A stretch of DNA of 64,000 nt from Syntrophales bacterium. GTDB lineage: Bacteria > Desulfobacterota > Syntrophia > Syntrophales > UBA5619. The notes below the pieces were generated by a model that was given only the letters and a program-made list of their open reading frames with translations, was not told the DNA's origin and searched no databases. The position numbers and the translations under genes are program-made. The first letter of the stretch is position 1; each line of letters opens with the position of its first letter. The stretch lies in the NCBI GenBank assembly GCA_023229765.1, contig JALNYO010000012.1:28501-92500 (forward strand). The letters run 5' to 3'. Of the stretch, positions 5,481 to 14,751 are shown piece after piece.

Positions 5481-6980
5481 ATGAATATTGCCCAGTTTTT
5501 GATTGACAGCGCCGCCCGCAGGCCGGAGCACCCGGCGGTGATCTCCGGCGGTCGCGCGGTGACATACTCGGAATTGAACCAGCGTACGGATTCTCTGGCC
5601 TGGGGGCTCAGGGAAAAAGGGGTGGCTCCCGGTGACGTCGTGGTTTTGATGATGCCTAATTCCATTGACTGGATTACCGCCTATTATGCCCTTGCGAAGC
5701 TTGGCGCCATTGTTTTACCCGTCAATTTCCTTTATCGCACCGAAGAGCTGGCGCACATATTCCGGGATTCAGGCGCCCGGGCCTTTATCGGCAGCCCCGA
5801 CTACCTGAATTATGCCTCTCCCCTGATCAGGGAATCGAACAGTTTTCATCTGGCCTTGGTTTCCGGAGTAGATGTGCCCGAGGGTTTCGAGCCTCTGGAA
5901 GGTTTGTTTCGGGAGCGTGGCACTTTTCCTGTCCATGCTGTACGGGACGACGATACCCTTGCCATCATTTACACAAGCGGCACTACCGGGTTGGCCAAGG
6001 GGGCCATGCTTACCCACCACAGTCTGGGGAGCAACGCCCGAACCATTGCCGACATGCGCTTTACCCAGTCCCAAGACGTCTGTCTGGGGGTATTGCCCCT
6101 CTTTCACATTTACGGTCAGACCAGCACCTTGAATGCGAGCATCTACCTTGGTCTTACCATCAGACTTTGGGCGCATTTTGACGAGGCGGAGGTGTTTGCG
6201 GCAATTGAGCAGGAAGAAAGCGCCATTCTGATTGCCGTGCCCACCATTTTTAACCGGCTGGCCGAAATGGCGGGTCAGAGACCTCCTGCCCGTTCGTCCC
6301 TTCGTTTTTGCGTTTCGGGAGGCGCCTCTCTGCCGGTGGAGGTATTGCAGCGGTTTGAAAAGGCATTCAATGTGACTGTTTACGAGGGGTATGGTCTGAC
6401 TGAGTGTTCCCCGGTCTGTGTGGAAAATCCCTATGGCCGGCCCACCAAGCCCGGTTCCATCGGATTGCCTATTCCAGGTTTTCAGGCCCGTATAGTGGAC
6501 GAGCAGGATCGGGATGTGCCGCAGGGGGAGGTGGGCGAGCTGATCATTCAAGGGCCCGGCGTCATGAAGGGGTACCTCAACCAGCCGGCGGCGACAAAAG
6601 AGACCCTGCGCGGGGGCTGGCTGCATACGGGAGATTTGGCGCGTCAGGACAAGGATGGGTACATCTATATAGTGGATCGTAAAAAAGAGATGATTATCCG
6701 CGGCGGCTATAACGTTTATCCCCGGGAGATCGAGGAAGTTCTCTATGGTCATCCTGCGGTGCTTGAGTGCGCAGTTATAGGTTTTCCCCATCAGGATCTG
6801 GGAGAAGAGGTGGCCGCGGTCATTGTCATTCGTCAGGGCGCTTCCGCTACGCCGGAGGAGATCAAACAATACGTAAAGGAAAGGGTTGCCCCTTACAAAT
6901 ACCCGCGGGTGGTGCGGTTGGTTCTCGAACTGCCCAAGACCAACACCGGGAAAATCCTTAAACGATCGATAGTGTTATGA
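5481..6980 (+). CDS. AMP-forming acyl-CoA ligase
   Basis: A 499-residue ANL-superfamily enzyme that activates a carboxylic acid with ATP and CoA to an acyl-CoA. The adenylate loop IIYTSGTTGLAKGAM lies near residue 165. YEGYGLTECSPV (motif 5) is near 305, TGDLARQDKDGYIYIVDRKK near 395, and the C-terminal PKTNTGKILKR lysine loop near 490. The length is normal. The ATG at 5481 follows AAAGGGG; a TTG at 5463 is less likely. Substrate cannot be read from motifs; a medium or long fatty acid or an aromatic acid is possible. Confidence 0.88.
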   Translation: MNIAQFLIDSAARRPEHPAVISGGRAVTYSELNQRTDSLAWGLREKGVAPGDVVVLMMPNSIDWITAYYALAKLGAIVLPVNFLYRTEELAHIFRDSGARAFIGSPDYLNYASPLIRESNSFHLALVSGVDVPEGFEPLEGLFRERGTFPVHAVRDDDTLAIIYTSGTTGLAKGAMLTHHSLGSNARTIADMRFTQSQDVCLGVLPLFHIYGQTSTLNASIYLGLTIRLWAHFDEAEVFAAIEQEESAILIAVPTIFNRLAEMAGQRPPARSSLRFCVSGGASLPVEVLQRFEKAFNVTVYEGYGLTECSPVCVENPYGRPTKPGSIGLPIPGFQARIVDEQDRDVPQGEVGELIIQGPGVMKGYLNQPAATKETLRGGWLHTGDLARQDKDGYIYIVDRKKEMIIRGGYNVYPREIEEVLYGHPAVLECAVIGFPHQDLGEEVAAVIVIRQGASATPEEIKQYVKERVAPYKYPRVVRLVLELPKTNTGKILKRSIVL

Positions 6981-7366
6981 TTTATATGGCTGATATGGCA
7001 ATAGCGAGATAATGTGTTCATAATAAAAAAGGAGGAGAACAGAAGATGAAAAAGCGCATGATAATGGCAATGATCACAAATAATATAAGGTTTTTACTTA
7101 TATTTTCCTAATATTTATTTCATATTGCATTATTTGAAGCCCTCTGTATAATTTCAGCCATCAACATTATCAGACAAATCAGATGCATAATTGTTAGTTC
7201 TTTTGGAAGTATTGCGAAGGGATTTAATATTTTTATGTCGGTCGGTTCCGCGTAAGACTTCGGTGATCAAGCCGGTGTATTTCTTGGGGGATATATTACG
7301 GGTGTAGCTGTTGGAGTTGATCCAGGGTTTGCAGGTTTCGGCATACTTAGCGGATCTGCGGATCTT
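6981..7366. other. Degenerate intergenic region
   Basis: It contains one short signal-peptide-like start (7046-7111). It also has a start-less minus-strand frame (about 7157-7365) with coherent composition, including NISPKKYTGLITEVLRGTDR, which may be the tail of a decayed gene. No intact gene is seen. It lies between the ligase and a crotonase fragment, and looks like a site of gene loss. Confidence 0.4.
7046..7111 (+). pseudogene. Truncated secreted-protein start
   Basis: A very strong ribosome site (AAAAAAGGAGGAGAACAGAAG) precedes ATG and the 21-residue frame MKKRMIMAMITNNIRFLLIF plus Ser, then a stop. It resembles the first codons of a signal peptide, possibly of a TRAP binding protein like those downstream. 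The remainder is missing. Confidence 0.35.
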
Positions 7367-7552
7367 TTGTTAATGGTGGCGCGAATTACTATCAATCAGG
7401 CTGAAGAGATGAACAGACTCAACCATGCCCTTCTGAAAGAAATTGCCCGCGTTGCGCGGAGCGCCGACAATGATAATAATGCCAGGGTTCTGATCATTTC
7501 GGGTGCTGGCGGGAAGGCATATTGCGCCGGGGCTGAGCTGAAGGAGATATAA
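7367..7552 (+). pseudogene. Enoyl-CoA hydratase (crotonase) N-terminal fragment
   Basis: The 61-residue frame encodes ARITINQAEEMNRLNHALLK and RVLIISGAGGKAYCAGAELK. These match the start of crotonases through the first oxyanion segment (GxGxxFCAGADLKE). It then stops with TAA, so the catalytic glutamate region and C-terminus are absent and the product cannot be a functional hydratase. It is best read as a decay remnant in front of the nitronate monooxygenase-like gene. Confidence 0.7.
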
Positions 7553-7606
7553 CCTGATTCCGTAACACTACACTAGCAATTTTATTCAAGAAAAGGGGGA
7601 AATGCT

Positions 7607-8686
7607 ATGAAGTTTAAAACAGAACTCTGCGAGATGTTAAATATTGATTACCCGATTATGTTGGCGGGAATGGCCAATGTGGCTACTGCCGAGCTGGTAG
7701 CGGCTGTCTCCAATGCCGGAGGAATAGGCGTTCTAGGTTGCACTTACAAGAGCTTGGATTGGATGGTACAAGAGATCAGAAAGGTCAGGAGTCTCACGGA
7801 CAAACCATTTGGGGTTGACATAATTTTGCCTGCTGGCACTCCACCCAACACTGAAGGATTGGAGTTCCCCGAGGAACATATCCGGTTTGTGAATGAACTG
7901 AAGGAAAGGATGAATATTCCAGATGAGACCAAGGAAGAGTGGCCAGTGATCACTATGGAATATATTCATAAACAGGTGAAAATAGTGTTAGAGGAGAAAA
8001 TTCCTTTATTCGTTACGGGCTTGGGCAATCCGGGTTTTATGATTTCAGACGCTCATGTACAAGGGATGAAGGTAGCCCAAGTCGTTGGCAATGTGAAAAA
8101 CGCGAGGCGAGCAGCTGATGTTGGAGTCGATTTTATTATTGCCGCTGGTCATGAGGCAGGGGGGCACACCAGCAGAATCGGGACTTTGGCCCTGATTCCG
8201 CAGGTGGTTGACGCGGTGGATGTGCCAGTCGTGGCTGGCGGCGGGATAGGTGACTCGCGCGGATTGGTGGCGGCTTTGGCCTTAGGCGCGGTTGGTGTTT
8301 GGGTTGGTACGCGTTTCATCGCCACCCGTGAAGCGTGGGGACCCTTGGCCTACAAACAAAAGATATTGGAATCTACGGAGGAGGACACCGTTATTACCAA
8401 ATCATATACCGGGAAAACGATGAGGGCCATCCGAAACAAATGGACCGATGCTTGGGCGGAATCCGGACTTCCTGCACTGCCGATGCACCTCCAGTTAGCA
8501 CTGGTCAGAAACATTCGCCAAGCCTCTTTTGACGCGGGACGGGTGGATGTAATGACTATGCCCGCCGGTCAAATCATTGGAATGATAAAGGAGCTGAAGA
8601 CAGCTAAGGAGGTCTTGGAGGAAATGGTACAAGGGGCCTCTAAAATATTGACCCAAGAGCTCAGATCAAGGATAAGTTTGGTTTAA
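7607..8686 (+). CDS. Nitronate monooxygenase-like FMN protein
   Basis: A 359-residue TIM-barrel flavoprotein of the nitronate monooxygenase / 2-nitropropane dioxygenase family. It shows YPIMLAGMANVATAELVAAV at the N-terminus, FIIAAGHEAGGHTSRIGTLA in the middle with the catalytic-type His, and VPVVAGGGIGDSRGLVAALA plus GVWVGTRFIAT for FMN phosphate binding. In anaerobes, members beside acyl-CoA genes may act as enoyl reductases (FabK-like) rather than oxygenases; that is inference. It starts at ATG 7607 after AAAAGGGGGAAA and precedes the TRAP operon. Confidence 0.82.
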   Translation: MKFKTELCEMLNIDYPIMLAGMANVATAELVAAVSNAGGIGVLGCTYKSLDWMVQEIRKVRSLTDKPFGVDIILPAGTPPNTEGLEFPEEHIRFVNELKERMNIPDETKEEWPVITMEYIHKQVKIVLEEKIPLFVTGLGNPGFMISDAHVQGMKVAQVVGNVKNARRAADVGVDFIIAAGHEAGGHTSRIGTLALIPQVVDAVDVPVVAGGGIGDSRGLVAALALGAVGVWVGTRFIATREAWGPLAYKQKILESTEEDTVITKSYTGKTMRAIRNKWTDAWAESGLPALPMHLQLALVRNIRQASFDAGRVDVMTMPAGQIIGMIKELKTAKEVLEEMVQGASKILTQELRSRISLV

Positions 8687-8689
8687 TTA

Positions 8690-8733
8690 CCCCCCCAAAC
8701 CGGACAAGGCGGGGCCAAGAAGTTTTAGAAAGT
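8690..8733 (+). repeat. Left copy of an inverted repeat flanking dctQM
   Basis: CCCCCCCAAACCGGACAAGG and the following GGCCAAGAAGTTTTAGAAAG match, in reverse complement, the sequence at 10821-10871. They lie just after the nitronate monooxygenase-like gene. They could be remnants of an element's ends or paired copies of a small repeat. Confidence 0.5.
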
Positions 8734-8907
8734 CGAATCTCGTAGGGATTATGTTCCCTGCCCCTTGGGGAGTTAGATGTTTTTGGTGATACCCCGCTAC
8801 TTGTGGCCGGGTAGTTCATTCAAGGAATCGAACCAAAATTGTGCACATAAGCAATGTATGCATACATACTGGTAATGCCATTAAAATAAGGGAGGGATGT
8901 TTGGACA

Positions 8908-9426
8908 ATGCTGCTTCTTAAAAAGGCCGAGAAAATGCAGTCAACTGTAGATTCTATCGTTTACTACCTCAATTGTCTGGGTGGTGTGGGAATTTTCATT
9001 GTAATGGTATTGATCTTATTGGATGTGAGTGGTCGTTATTTAATGAGCCGTCCCCTGCCTGGCGTTCTTGAATGGAGTCAGCTCATGCTTGTTTTTATTA
9101 TATATATGCCTCTTGCATTTGTTGAGGCCCAAGGGGGCCACATTACGATTACTTTCTTGCAGTCTCGATTGTCAAAAGTATGGAGAACGAGAAGCGATTT
9201 TGCCATCAAAGTATTAGGTTTGTGCGTATTTAGCTTTTTAGCCTTCTTAACCTTCAACGCAACGGTGGAGGCCTTTCGCGACAAAGAGGTCGCTTTTGGG
9301 GATTTCCGTTTATACTTGTGGATTCCCAAAGCATCGATTTTCGTGGGCTGCTTGCTTTATTCTATTCGCCTACTATCCGATGTTGTTCTTGGATGTGTGA
9401 AACATTTAGAGAGAGGAGATAGATAA
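8908..9426 (+). CDS. dctQ: TRAP transporter small permease (DctQ-like)
   Basis: A 172-residue inner-membrane protein with about four hydrophobic segments, the DctQ layout. It includes GVGIFIVMVLILLDVSGRYL and PLPGVLEWSQLMLVFIIYMP. DctQ pairs with DctM to form the membrane part of a Na+- or H+-driven tripartite uptake system. It overlaps dctM by one base (TAATG). The substrate is set by the periplasmic binding proteins downstream. Confidence 0.88.
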   Translation: MLLLKKAEKMQSTVDSIVYYLNCLGGVGIFIVMVLILLDVSGRYLMSRPLPGVLEWSQLMLVFIIYMPLAFVEAQGGHITITFLQSRLSKVWRTRSDFAIKVLGLCVFSFLAFLTFNATVEAFRDKEVAFGDFRLYLWIPKASIFVGCLLYSIRLLSDVVLGCVKHLERGDR

Positions 9427-10733
9427 TGGCAACTCCGCTTTGGGGCCTCCTGGGTATTATAGTCCTGATTTCTTCATTATTGTCGGGCATCCCGATCGGG
9501 TTAGCCATGTTGACGGTCTCGATTGGGGGCCTTCTGATTCTAACTGGGGTTACGCCTACCTTTTGGGTCCTGAAATCGGTCCTTTTCGAAGAATCGTTTC
9601 ATTGGACTTTTATTGTCCTACCCATGTTCTTTCTCTTAGGCAATTTTACGTTGCACAGTGGCATGGGGGAGGAAACCTACAAGGCGGTGAACAAATGGAT
9701 CTGTCATATCAAGGGCGGGTTGCTGATAGCGACAATTGCGGCCTGCACCGCTATGGGTTTCGCTTCAGGATCGAGCCTCGCCAACGCCGCCATGTTTACT
9801 CGACTGGCCTTGCCTGAGATGCGCAAGCATGGCTACAGCGTTTCCATTTCAGCGGGGGCCATAGCCGCGGCAGGCACTTTGGCCGCATTGATACCTCCCA
9901 GCGGGATGATGGTAATTTTTTGTGTTTTGACCGGTTCTTCACTTGGAAAGCTGATGATTGCCGGAATAGTGCCAGGGATACTGGTCGGGTGCGCGCTTAT
10001 TGTAACTGTGAAACTGATTATCTGGATCAAGCCAGAGTTGGTCCCTCCGAAAACGACCAAAGTACCGTTTAGAGAAAGGCTGATCGCCAGCATTTGGATC
10101 GGGCCGGTGATCATCGTCATTTTGTCCATACTTGGTGGTCTTTACATGGGGGTCTTTACGCCAACAGAAGCCGGTGGCATGGGGGCAGCGGTTACCTTTG
10201 TCTATTTCATCATCAGACGTGGGTTCGACACTAGAAAGATATTGGAGTCCCTGCTGGATACGGCTAAAATTTCTAGTGCACTATTTATTATTATTATCGG
10301 CGCAATGGTGTTCAGCCGCTTCCTGTCCGTCAGTGGCAGTGTGGACATTTTTAGCAGTTTTATTCTAAACTTGCCGATCGGCAGATTATATATTCTTATA
10401 TTGGTTATGGTTATTTATTTAATTCTTGGAACTTTTATGGAGGCCGTGGCTATCATGTCCATAACTCTTCCCATATTCTATCCGATACTGACCCATCTCG
10501 GATTCGACGGTACTTTTCTTGGTGTCCTTGTCGTGATGATGGTCGAGATCGGGGTTCTTACTCCTCCTCTAGGGACCAATGTCTTTGTCGTCAAGTCCGC
10601 CGCGGGCAGCATGGTCACTCTAGAACAGGTATATAGAGGCGTTATGCCGTTTGTTATCGCTTACTTAATCATGGTGGCTATCATTATTGCCTTCCCGCGG
10701 ATTGTGTTGTTTCTGCCAGAACTGATGCGATGA
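9426..10733 (+). CDS. dctM: TRAP transporter large permease (DctM-like)
   Basis: A 435-residue polytopic protein of the DctM family with about a dozen hydrophobic segments. Family features include GSSLANAAMFTRLALPEMRK, AGTLAALIPPSGMMVIFCVL, GVFTPTEAGGMGAAVTF and VEIGVLTPPLGTNVFVVKSA. It carries out solute/ion symport together with DctQ. A one-base overlap with dctQ indicates coupled translation. Confidence 0.92.
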   Translation: MATPLWGLLGIIVLISSLLSGIPIGLAMLTVSIGGLLILTGVTPTFWVLKSVLFEESFHWTFIVLPMFFLLGNFTLHSGMGEETYKAVNKWICHIKGGLLIATIAACTAMGFASGSSLANAAMFTRLALPEMRKHGYSVSISAGAIAAAGTLAALIPPSGMMVIFCVLTGSSLGKLMIAGIVPGILVGCALIVTVKLIIWIKPELVPPKTTKVPFRERLIASIWIGPVIIVILSILGGLYMGVFTPTEAGGMGAAVTFVYFIIRRGFDTRKILESLLDTAKISSALFIIIIGAMVFSRFLSVSGSVDIFSSFILNLPIGRLYILILVMVIYLILGTFMEAVAIMSITLPIFYPILTHLGFDGTFLGVLVVMMVEIGVLTPPLGTNVFVVKSAAGSMVTLEQVYRGVMPFVIAYLIMVAIIIAFPRIVLFLPELMR

Positions 10734-10820
10734 GTTCCATTCGATGTTTTTGAAAGGTGAGGTAGTCTCTTATGGTTGTAAAGTTCTTGCAAAATTGGCA
10801 AAAGGATTTGTTGTTGTGCC

Positions 10821-10871
10821 CGTTTTTTAAAATTACTTGGGTCCGGCTTGTCCGGTTAGGGGGATTTTAAT
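10821..10871 (-). repeat. Right copy of the inverted repeat flanking dctQM
   Basis: In reverse complement this reads CCCCCTAACCGGACAAGC followed by CGGACCCAAGTAATTTTAAA. It aligns with 8690-8733 over about 45 bases in opposite orientation. It lies between dctM and the first dctP, so the pair brackets exactly the two permease genes. Confidence 0.5.
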
Positions 10872-10909
10872 TTCAAAATACATTTACGGTGTTATGAAGG
10901 AGGCGAAAA

Positions 10910-11992
10910 ATGACAAATCTTCATTCAACAAAAAAAGGGGCGTGGTGGATTGTTCTGGTTAGCTTGATGATGTTGGGTTGCTTGTTAGTTGGCCCATTAG
11001 GGAACGATGCCTTGGCGGCTGGAAACACAATCGAGCTTAAGTTGGTTACCTATGTGCCACAAGGCGGGGGAAGCATCCCTGAAGCGTTGGCTGCGTTCGC
11101 CGATGGAGTTAAAAAACGGACCAATGGCAAGGTTACGATAAAGATCTTCTGGAGCGGGTCGCTAGCCAAGATCACAGAGATTCCCGGGGCAGTAAAAAGC
11201 GGTCTGGCCGACATGGGATCGGTGGTTGGTTTTTACCACCCAGAGATGTTTCCCTATGACTTTGGAGCCAGTCTCGACACAATGGTTTTGGCCGGGATGA
11301 AGAGAGGTGGCTGGATTAAGCCCTACCGTAAACTTTATGATGAGTTCCCAGAGGTGCGTAATACCTTCGAGAAACAGAACCAGCGGATGATCGCCTTTTG
11401 GGAGTACGACAAAGTCAGTATTCTTAGCACCAAACCGATAAGGAACCTTGCCGACGCCAAGGGCATTAAGATACGAACCTCTGGCAAGGTGCTTCCGTCG
11501 ATCTATAAGGCCGCGGGAATGATTCCCGTCGTCATTCCCTCCACTGATGCATATGACGCGGCTTCCAGGAACATGATTGACGCCATCATGGCCACCGCTG
11601 ATCAGGCAATCAGCTATCGGTGGTACGAGCCTTGCAAATATTTTATTGAGATCCCCATGTTTGGGACCTCATTGGTTTATTTCCTCTCGATCAATCTGGA
11701 CACCTGGAAGAAGCTGCCGGCCAGCGAGCAGAAAGTGATCTCAGAGGAGGGAGAAGAGCTTACAGCTGCCTACCCGATGCGCATGGAATCGGTTGATGCG
11801 AAATTTCGAGAGCTTTTCAAGAAAAAGGGCGGAGAAGTTATCACTTTTTCTGAGGATGATCAGAAAGTATGGAAGACCAGGGTGGCCAAACCAATCTTCG
11901 ATGATCATATAGACCAGCTTGGGAAAAACAACGTCGCTCGTGGCAGGGAAATATTCGAACGGTTTGCCGAACTCATCAAATACAAGCCGTGA
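10910..11992 (+). CDS. dctP: TRAP substrate-binding protein (DctP-like), copy 1
   Basis: A 360-residue periplasmic binding protein with a signal peptide (about residues 1-36, ending ALAAG). It has the DctP layout: VTIKIFWSGSLAKITEIPGA, LVYFLSINLDTWKKLP, and RNLADAKGIKIRTSGKVLPS with the conserved ligand-binding Arg region. It captures an organic acid for DctQM. AAGGAGG precedes the ATG. It is a close paralogue of 12175-13242, with long identical stretches at the DNA level, so this is a tandem duplication. Confidence 0.92.
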   Translation: MTNLHSTKKGAWWIVLVSLMMLGCLLVGPLGNDALAAGNTIELKLVTYVPQGGGSIPEALAAFADGVKKRTNGKVTIKIFWSGSLAKITEIPGAVKSGLADMGSVVGFYHPEMFPYDFGASLDTMVLAGMKRGGWIKPYRKLYDEFPEVRNTFEKQNQRMIAFWEYDKVSILSTKPIRNLADAKGIKIRTSGKVLPSIYKAAGMIPVVIPSTDAYDAASRNMIDAIMATADQAISYRWYEPCKYFIEIPMFGTSLVYFLSINLDTWKKLPASEQKVISEEGEELTAAYPMRMESVDAKFRELFKKKGGEVITFSEDDQKVWKTRVAKPIFDDHIDQLGKNNVARGREIFERFAELIKYKP

Positions 11993-12010
11993 CCGAAGCT
12001 GGGGGAAAAG

Positions 12011-12112
12011 TTTTTGGCTGAGGATTATGTCAAGAACGTCGAAAAATTGGGCAAGCCCAGGGGGAAAGAAATCTTGCAGAGATTGGCCGAGCTTGTCGGT
12101 TATGAGCTATGA
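12011..12112 (+). pseudogene. C-terminal fragment of a third DctP copy
   Basis: A 33-codon frame ending in TGA reads FLAEDYVKNVEKLGKPRGKE and then ILQRLAELVGYEL. This matches the last residues of both neighbouring DctP proteins (DDYINRVEENNVARGREILE, RFAELIKYKP). Nothing upstream of it in this frame belongs to DctP. It is a leftover of a third, more diverged copy. Confidence 0.75.
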
Positions 12113-12174
12113 AACGCACAGTAACGGGACTGGATGGTATTATGGAAAAATTAGAAGTAAATTAGGAGGATGTT

Positions 12175-13242
12175 ATGAAAAAGATCACGTTCCTATGTTT
12201 TTTCACAATCTTGATGGTGATCATCTGTCTGGTTTATGAGCCATCAATTATGAAGGCCGAGGCTGGCACAGATAAGGCGATTGAACTCCGCCTAGCGACA
12301 TATGCACCTGTGGGAGAAGGAAGCATCTCCGAAGCGTTGGCTGCTTACGCCGATGAGGTTAAAAAGCGGACCAATGGCAAGGTTACGATAAAGATCTTCT
12401 GGAGCGGGTCACTTGCCAAGATCACAGAGATTCCCGGGGCAGTAAAAAGCGGTATGGCCGACATGGGATCTGTGGTCGGTCAGTACCACCCGGAGATGTT
12501 TCCCTATGACTTTGGAGCCAGTCTCGATATAATGGCTTTGGCCGGGATGCAGAGAGGTGACTGGATTAAGCCCTACCGCAAACTTTATGATGAGTTCCCA
12601 GAGGTGCGTAATATCTTCAAGAAACAGAATCAACGGATGATCGCTTTTTGGGAGTACGACAAAGTCGGTATTATTAGCACCAAACCGATAAGGAACCTTG
12701 CCGACCTCAAGGGCGTTAAGATACGATCCCCTGGCAAATACTTTTCGAAGATCTATAAGGAAGCGGGAATGATTCCCGTCGTCCTTCCCTCCACTGATGC
12801 ATATGACGCGGTTTCCAGGAACATGGTTGGCGCCATTAGCTCAACCCCCGATACGGCGATCAAATATCGGTGGTACGAGGCATGCAAGTACTGGGTCGAT
12901 ATTCCTATGTTTGGGACCTCATTAGTTTATTTCCTCTCGATCAATCTGGATACCTGGGAGAAGCTGCCGGCTAGGGAGCAGAAAGTGATCTTAGAGGTGG
13001 GAAAAGAGCTTACAGAAGGCTTCCCGATGCGCATGGCACAGGTTGATGCGCAATTTCGAGAGCTTTTCAAGAAAAGGGGCGGAGAAATTATCACCTTTTC
13101 TGAGGGTGATCAGAAAGTATGGAAGGCCAGGACTGCCAAACCAATCTTCGATGATTATATAAACCGGGTTGAGGAAAACAACGTCGCTCGCGGCAGGGAA
13201 ATATTGGAACGGTTTGCCGAACTCATCAAATACAAGCCGTGA
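12175..13242 (+). CDS. dctP: TRAP substrate-binding protein (DctP-like), copy 2
   Basis: A 355-residue paralogue of the preceding DctP. It has a signal peptide (about 1-31) and the same domain order. It differs in ligand-contact areas: SPGKYFSKIYKEAGMIPVVL and SSTPDTAIKYRWYEACKYWV replace the corresponding residues of copy 1, so the two may bind related but different acids. AGGAGG precedes the ATG. The DNA after its stop (GACCGAAGCTGGG) repeats that after copy 1, marking the duplication unit. Confidence 0.92.
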   Translation: MKKITFLCFFTILMVIICLVYEPSIMKAEAGTDKAIELRLATYAPVGEGSISEALAAYADEVKKRTNGKVTIKIFWSGSLAKITEIPGAVKSGMADMGSVVGQYHPEMFPYDFGASLDIMALAGMQRGDWIKPYRKLYDEFPEVRNIFKKQNQRMIAFWEYDKVGIISTKPIRNLADLKGVKIRSPGKYFSKIYKEAGMIPVVLPSTDAYDAVSRNMVGAISSTPDTAIKYRWYEACKYWVDIPMFGTSLVYFLSINLDTWEKLPAREQKVILEVGKELTEGFPMRMAQVDAQFRELFKKRGGEIITFSEGDQKVWKARTAKPIFDDYINRVEENNVARGREILERFAELIKYKP

Positions 13243-13444
13243 CCGAAGCTGGGAAAAAAGTTTTTTTGCGTTTGAGTTTAACCAGCGTGAGCGGGGATAG
13301 GGAGCTGAAACCCTCGCTGGCGCTTGGCAAGGATGGACAAGAAGTGGGGAAACACAGCAAATCGGTAAAATAACAGATTAGAGGAGCCATGACGGGCCGC
13401 TATCGGAAAGCCAGCGTCCACGTTTAGAAGAAATGGAGAACGTA

Positions 13445-14662
13445 ATGACTCAGCGAGATTTTGGCCCTTTGGCGGGGATCAGGGTTTTAGATGTAGGTGT
13501 AAACATTGCTGGACCTTTTGGTGCTACCCTGCTGGGTGAATTCGGAGCCGAGGTCATAAAGATTGAACTCCCTGGAACAGGGGACACGATGAGGCACATG
13601 GTTCCTCTTTATGAAAACAAATCTCTGAGCTGGGTTGTCCTTGCGCGAAATAAGAAATCGATCACTCTTGATATAAGAAAGAGGAAGGGGCAGGAGATAC
13701 TGAAACGCTTGGTTAACGTTTCTGACGTTTTAGTGGAGAGTTTCAGACCCGGAACCATGGAGAAATGGGGCCTCGGCCTTGATCAGCTTCATGAAATCAA
13801 CCCAGGTTTGATTATGATTCGGGCGACCGGTTTCGGACAGAGTGGACCTTATAAGGACCGGGGCGGATATGACAGGGTAGGTGCCGCGATGGGCGGCATG
13901 ACCTATCTTACAGGCTTCCCAGATTCGCCGCCTGTTCGGGTTGGGCTGAATATCTGTGACCAAATCACCGGCCTGTTCAACGCTCTCGGGGCTTTGTTGG
14001 CCTTGTATCATCGCGATAGAAGATCCGATGGCAAAGGAAACAAAGGACAGTCGGTAGACATCAGCTTGTATGAATCGATTTTTCGGCTACTGGAGTCCGT
14101 GGTGGCCGATTACGACAAGCTTGGGCTGATACGGGAAAGGGTCGGAAACGCAAATGAGATTGTTGCTCCAGCGGAGAACTTTGAAACAAAAGATGGCAAG
14201 TGGGTTGTTTTTGTAGTGACCAGCAATAAACTATTCCACCGTTTTTTGGTCACCATCGGCCACGCGGAGCTGATCGATGATCTGAGGTTTAAGTCAAATC
14301 CACAAAGAGTCAAGAATAGGGATGCCCTTCACCGGCTCAGCGCGGATTGGTTCAAGAACAAGACATTTTCAGAGATCAACGAAATTTTTCTGAAAGAGGG
14401 GCTTCCTTTTGGGCCGGTCTACAACATAAAGGATATATTCGAAGACCCCCACTACCGCGCCCGGCACAACATCATACAGGTAGATGACCCAATAATCGGA
14501 CCCGTGAAGATGCAAAATGTAACACCAAGACTCTCCCTGACCCCTGGACGGGTGGTGACCAGCGGCCCCGAACTGGGTCAGCACAACACCGAAATTTACG
14601 GGAAACTTTTAGGCCTTACGGGAGAGGATTTAGATGCTTTCAAGAAAGAGGGCATCATATAA
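13445..14662 (+). CDS. Family III CoA transferase (CaiB/BaiF type)
   Basis: A 405-residue enzyme that moves CoA between carboxylic acids. The N-terminal signature VLDVGVNIAGPFGATLLGEF plus GAEVIKIELPGTGDTMR is typical. PGLIMIRATGFGQSGPYKDR precedes the catalytic Asp region, and the C-terminus has GPVYNIKDIFEDPHYRARHN. The ATG at 13445 has GGAGA at proper distance; an ATG four codons upstream is also in frame. It probably activates the acid imported by the TRAP system using another acyl-CoA (often succinyl-CoA) as donor. Confidence 0.9.
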   Translation: MTQRDFGPLAGIRVLDVGVNIAGPFGATLLGEFGAEVIKIELPGTGDTMRHMVPLYENKSLSWVVLARNKKSITLDIRKRKGQEILKRLVNVSDVLVESFRPGTMEKWGLGLDQLHEINPGLIMIRATGFGQSGPYKDRGGYDRVGAAMGGMTYLTGFPDSPPVRVGLNICDQITGLFNALGALLALYHRDRRSDGKGNKGQSVDISLYESIFRLLESVVADYDKLGLIRERVGNANEIVAPAENFETKDGKWVVFVVTSNKLFHRFLVTIGHAELIDDLRFKSNPQRVKNRDALHRLSADWFKNKTFSEINEIFLKEGLPFGPVYNIKDIFEDPHYRARHNIIQVDDPIIGPVKMQNVTPRLSLTPGRVVTSGPELGQHNTEIYGKLLGLTGEDLDAFKKEGII

Positions 14663-14751
14663 GCTATAAGGTGGGCGATCAAGATTGGCCTCATCATGTC
14701 TAAGATTGCCGCTTGGAAACGTTGCTTCATGATTTTAGATCGGGATAAAGC

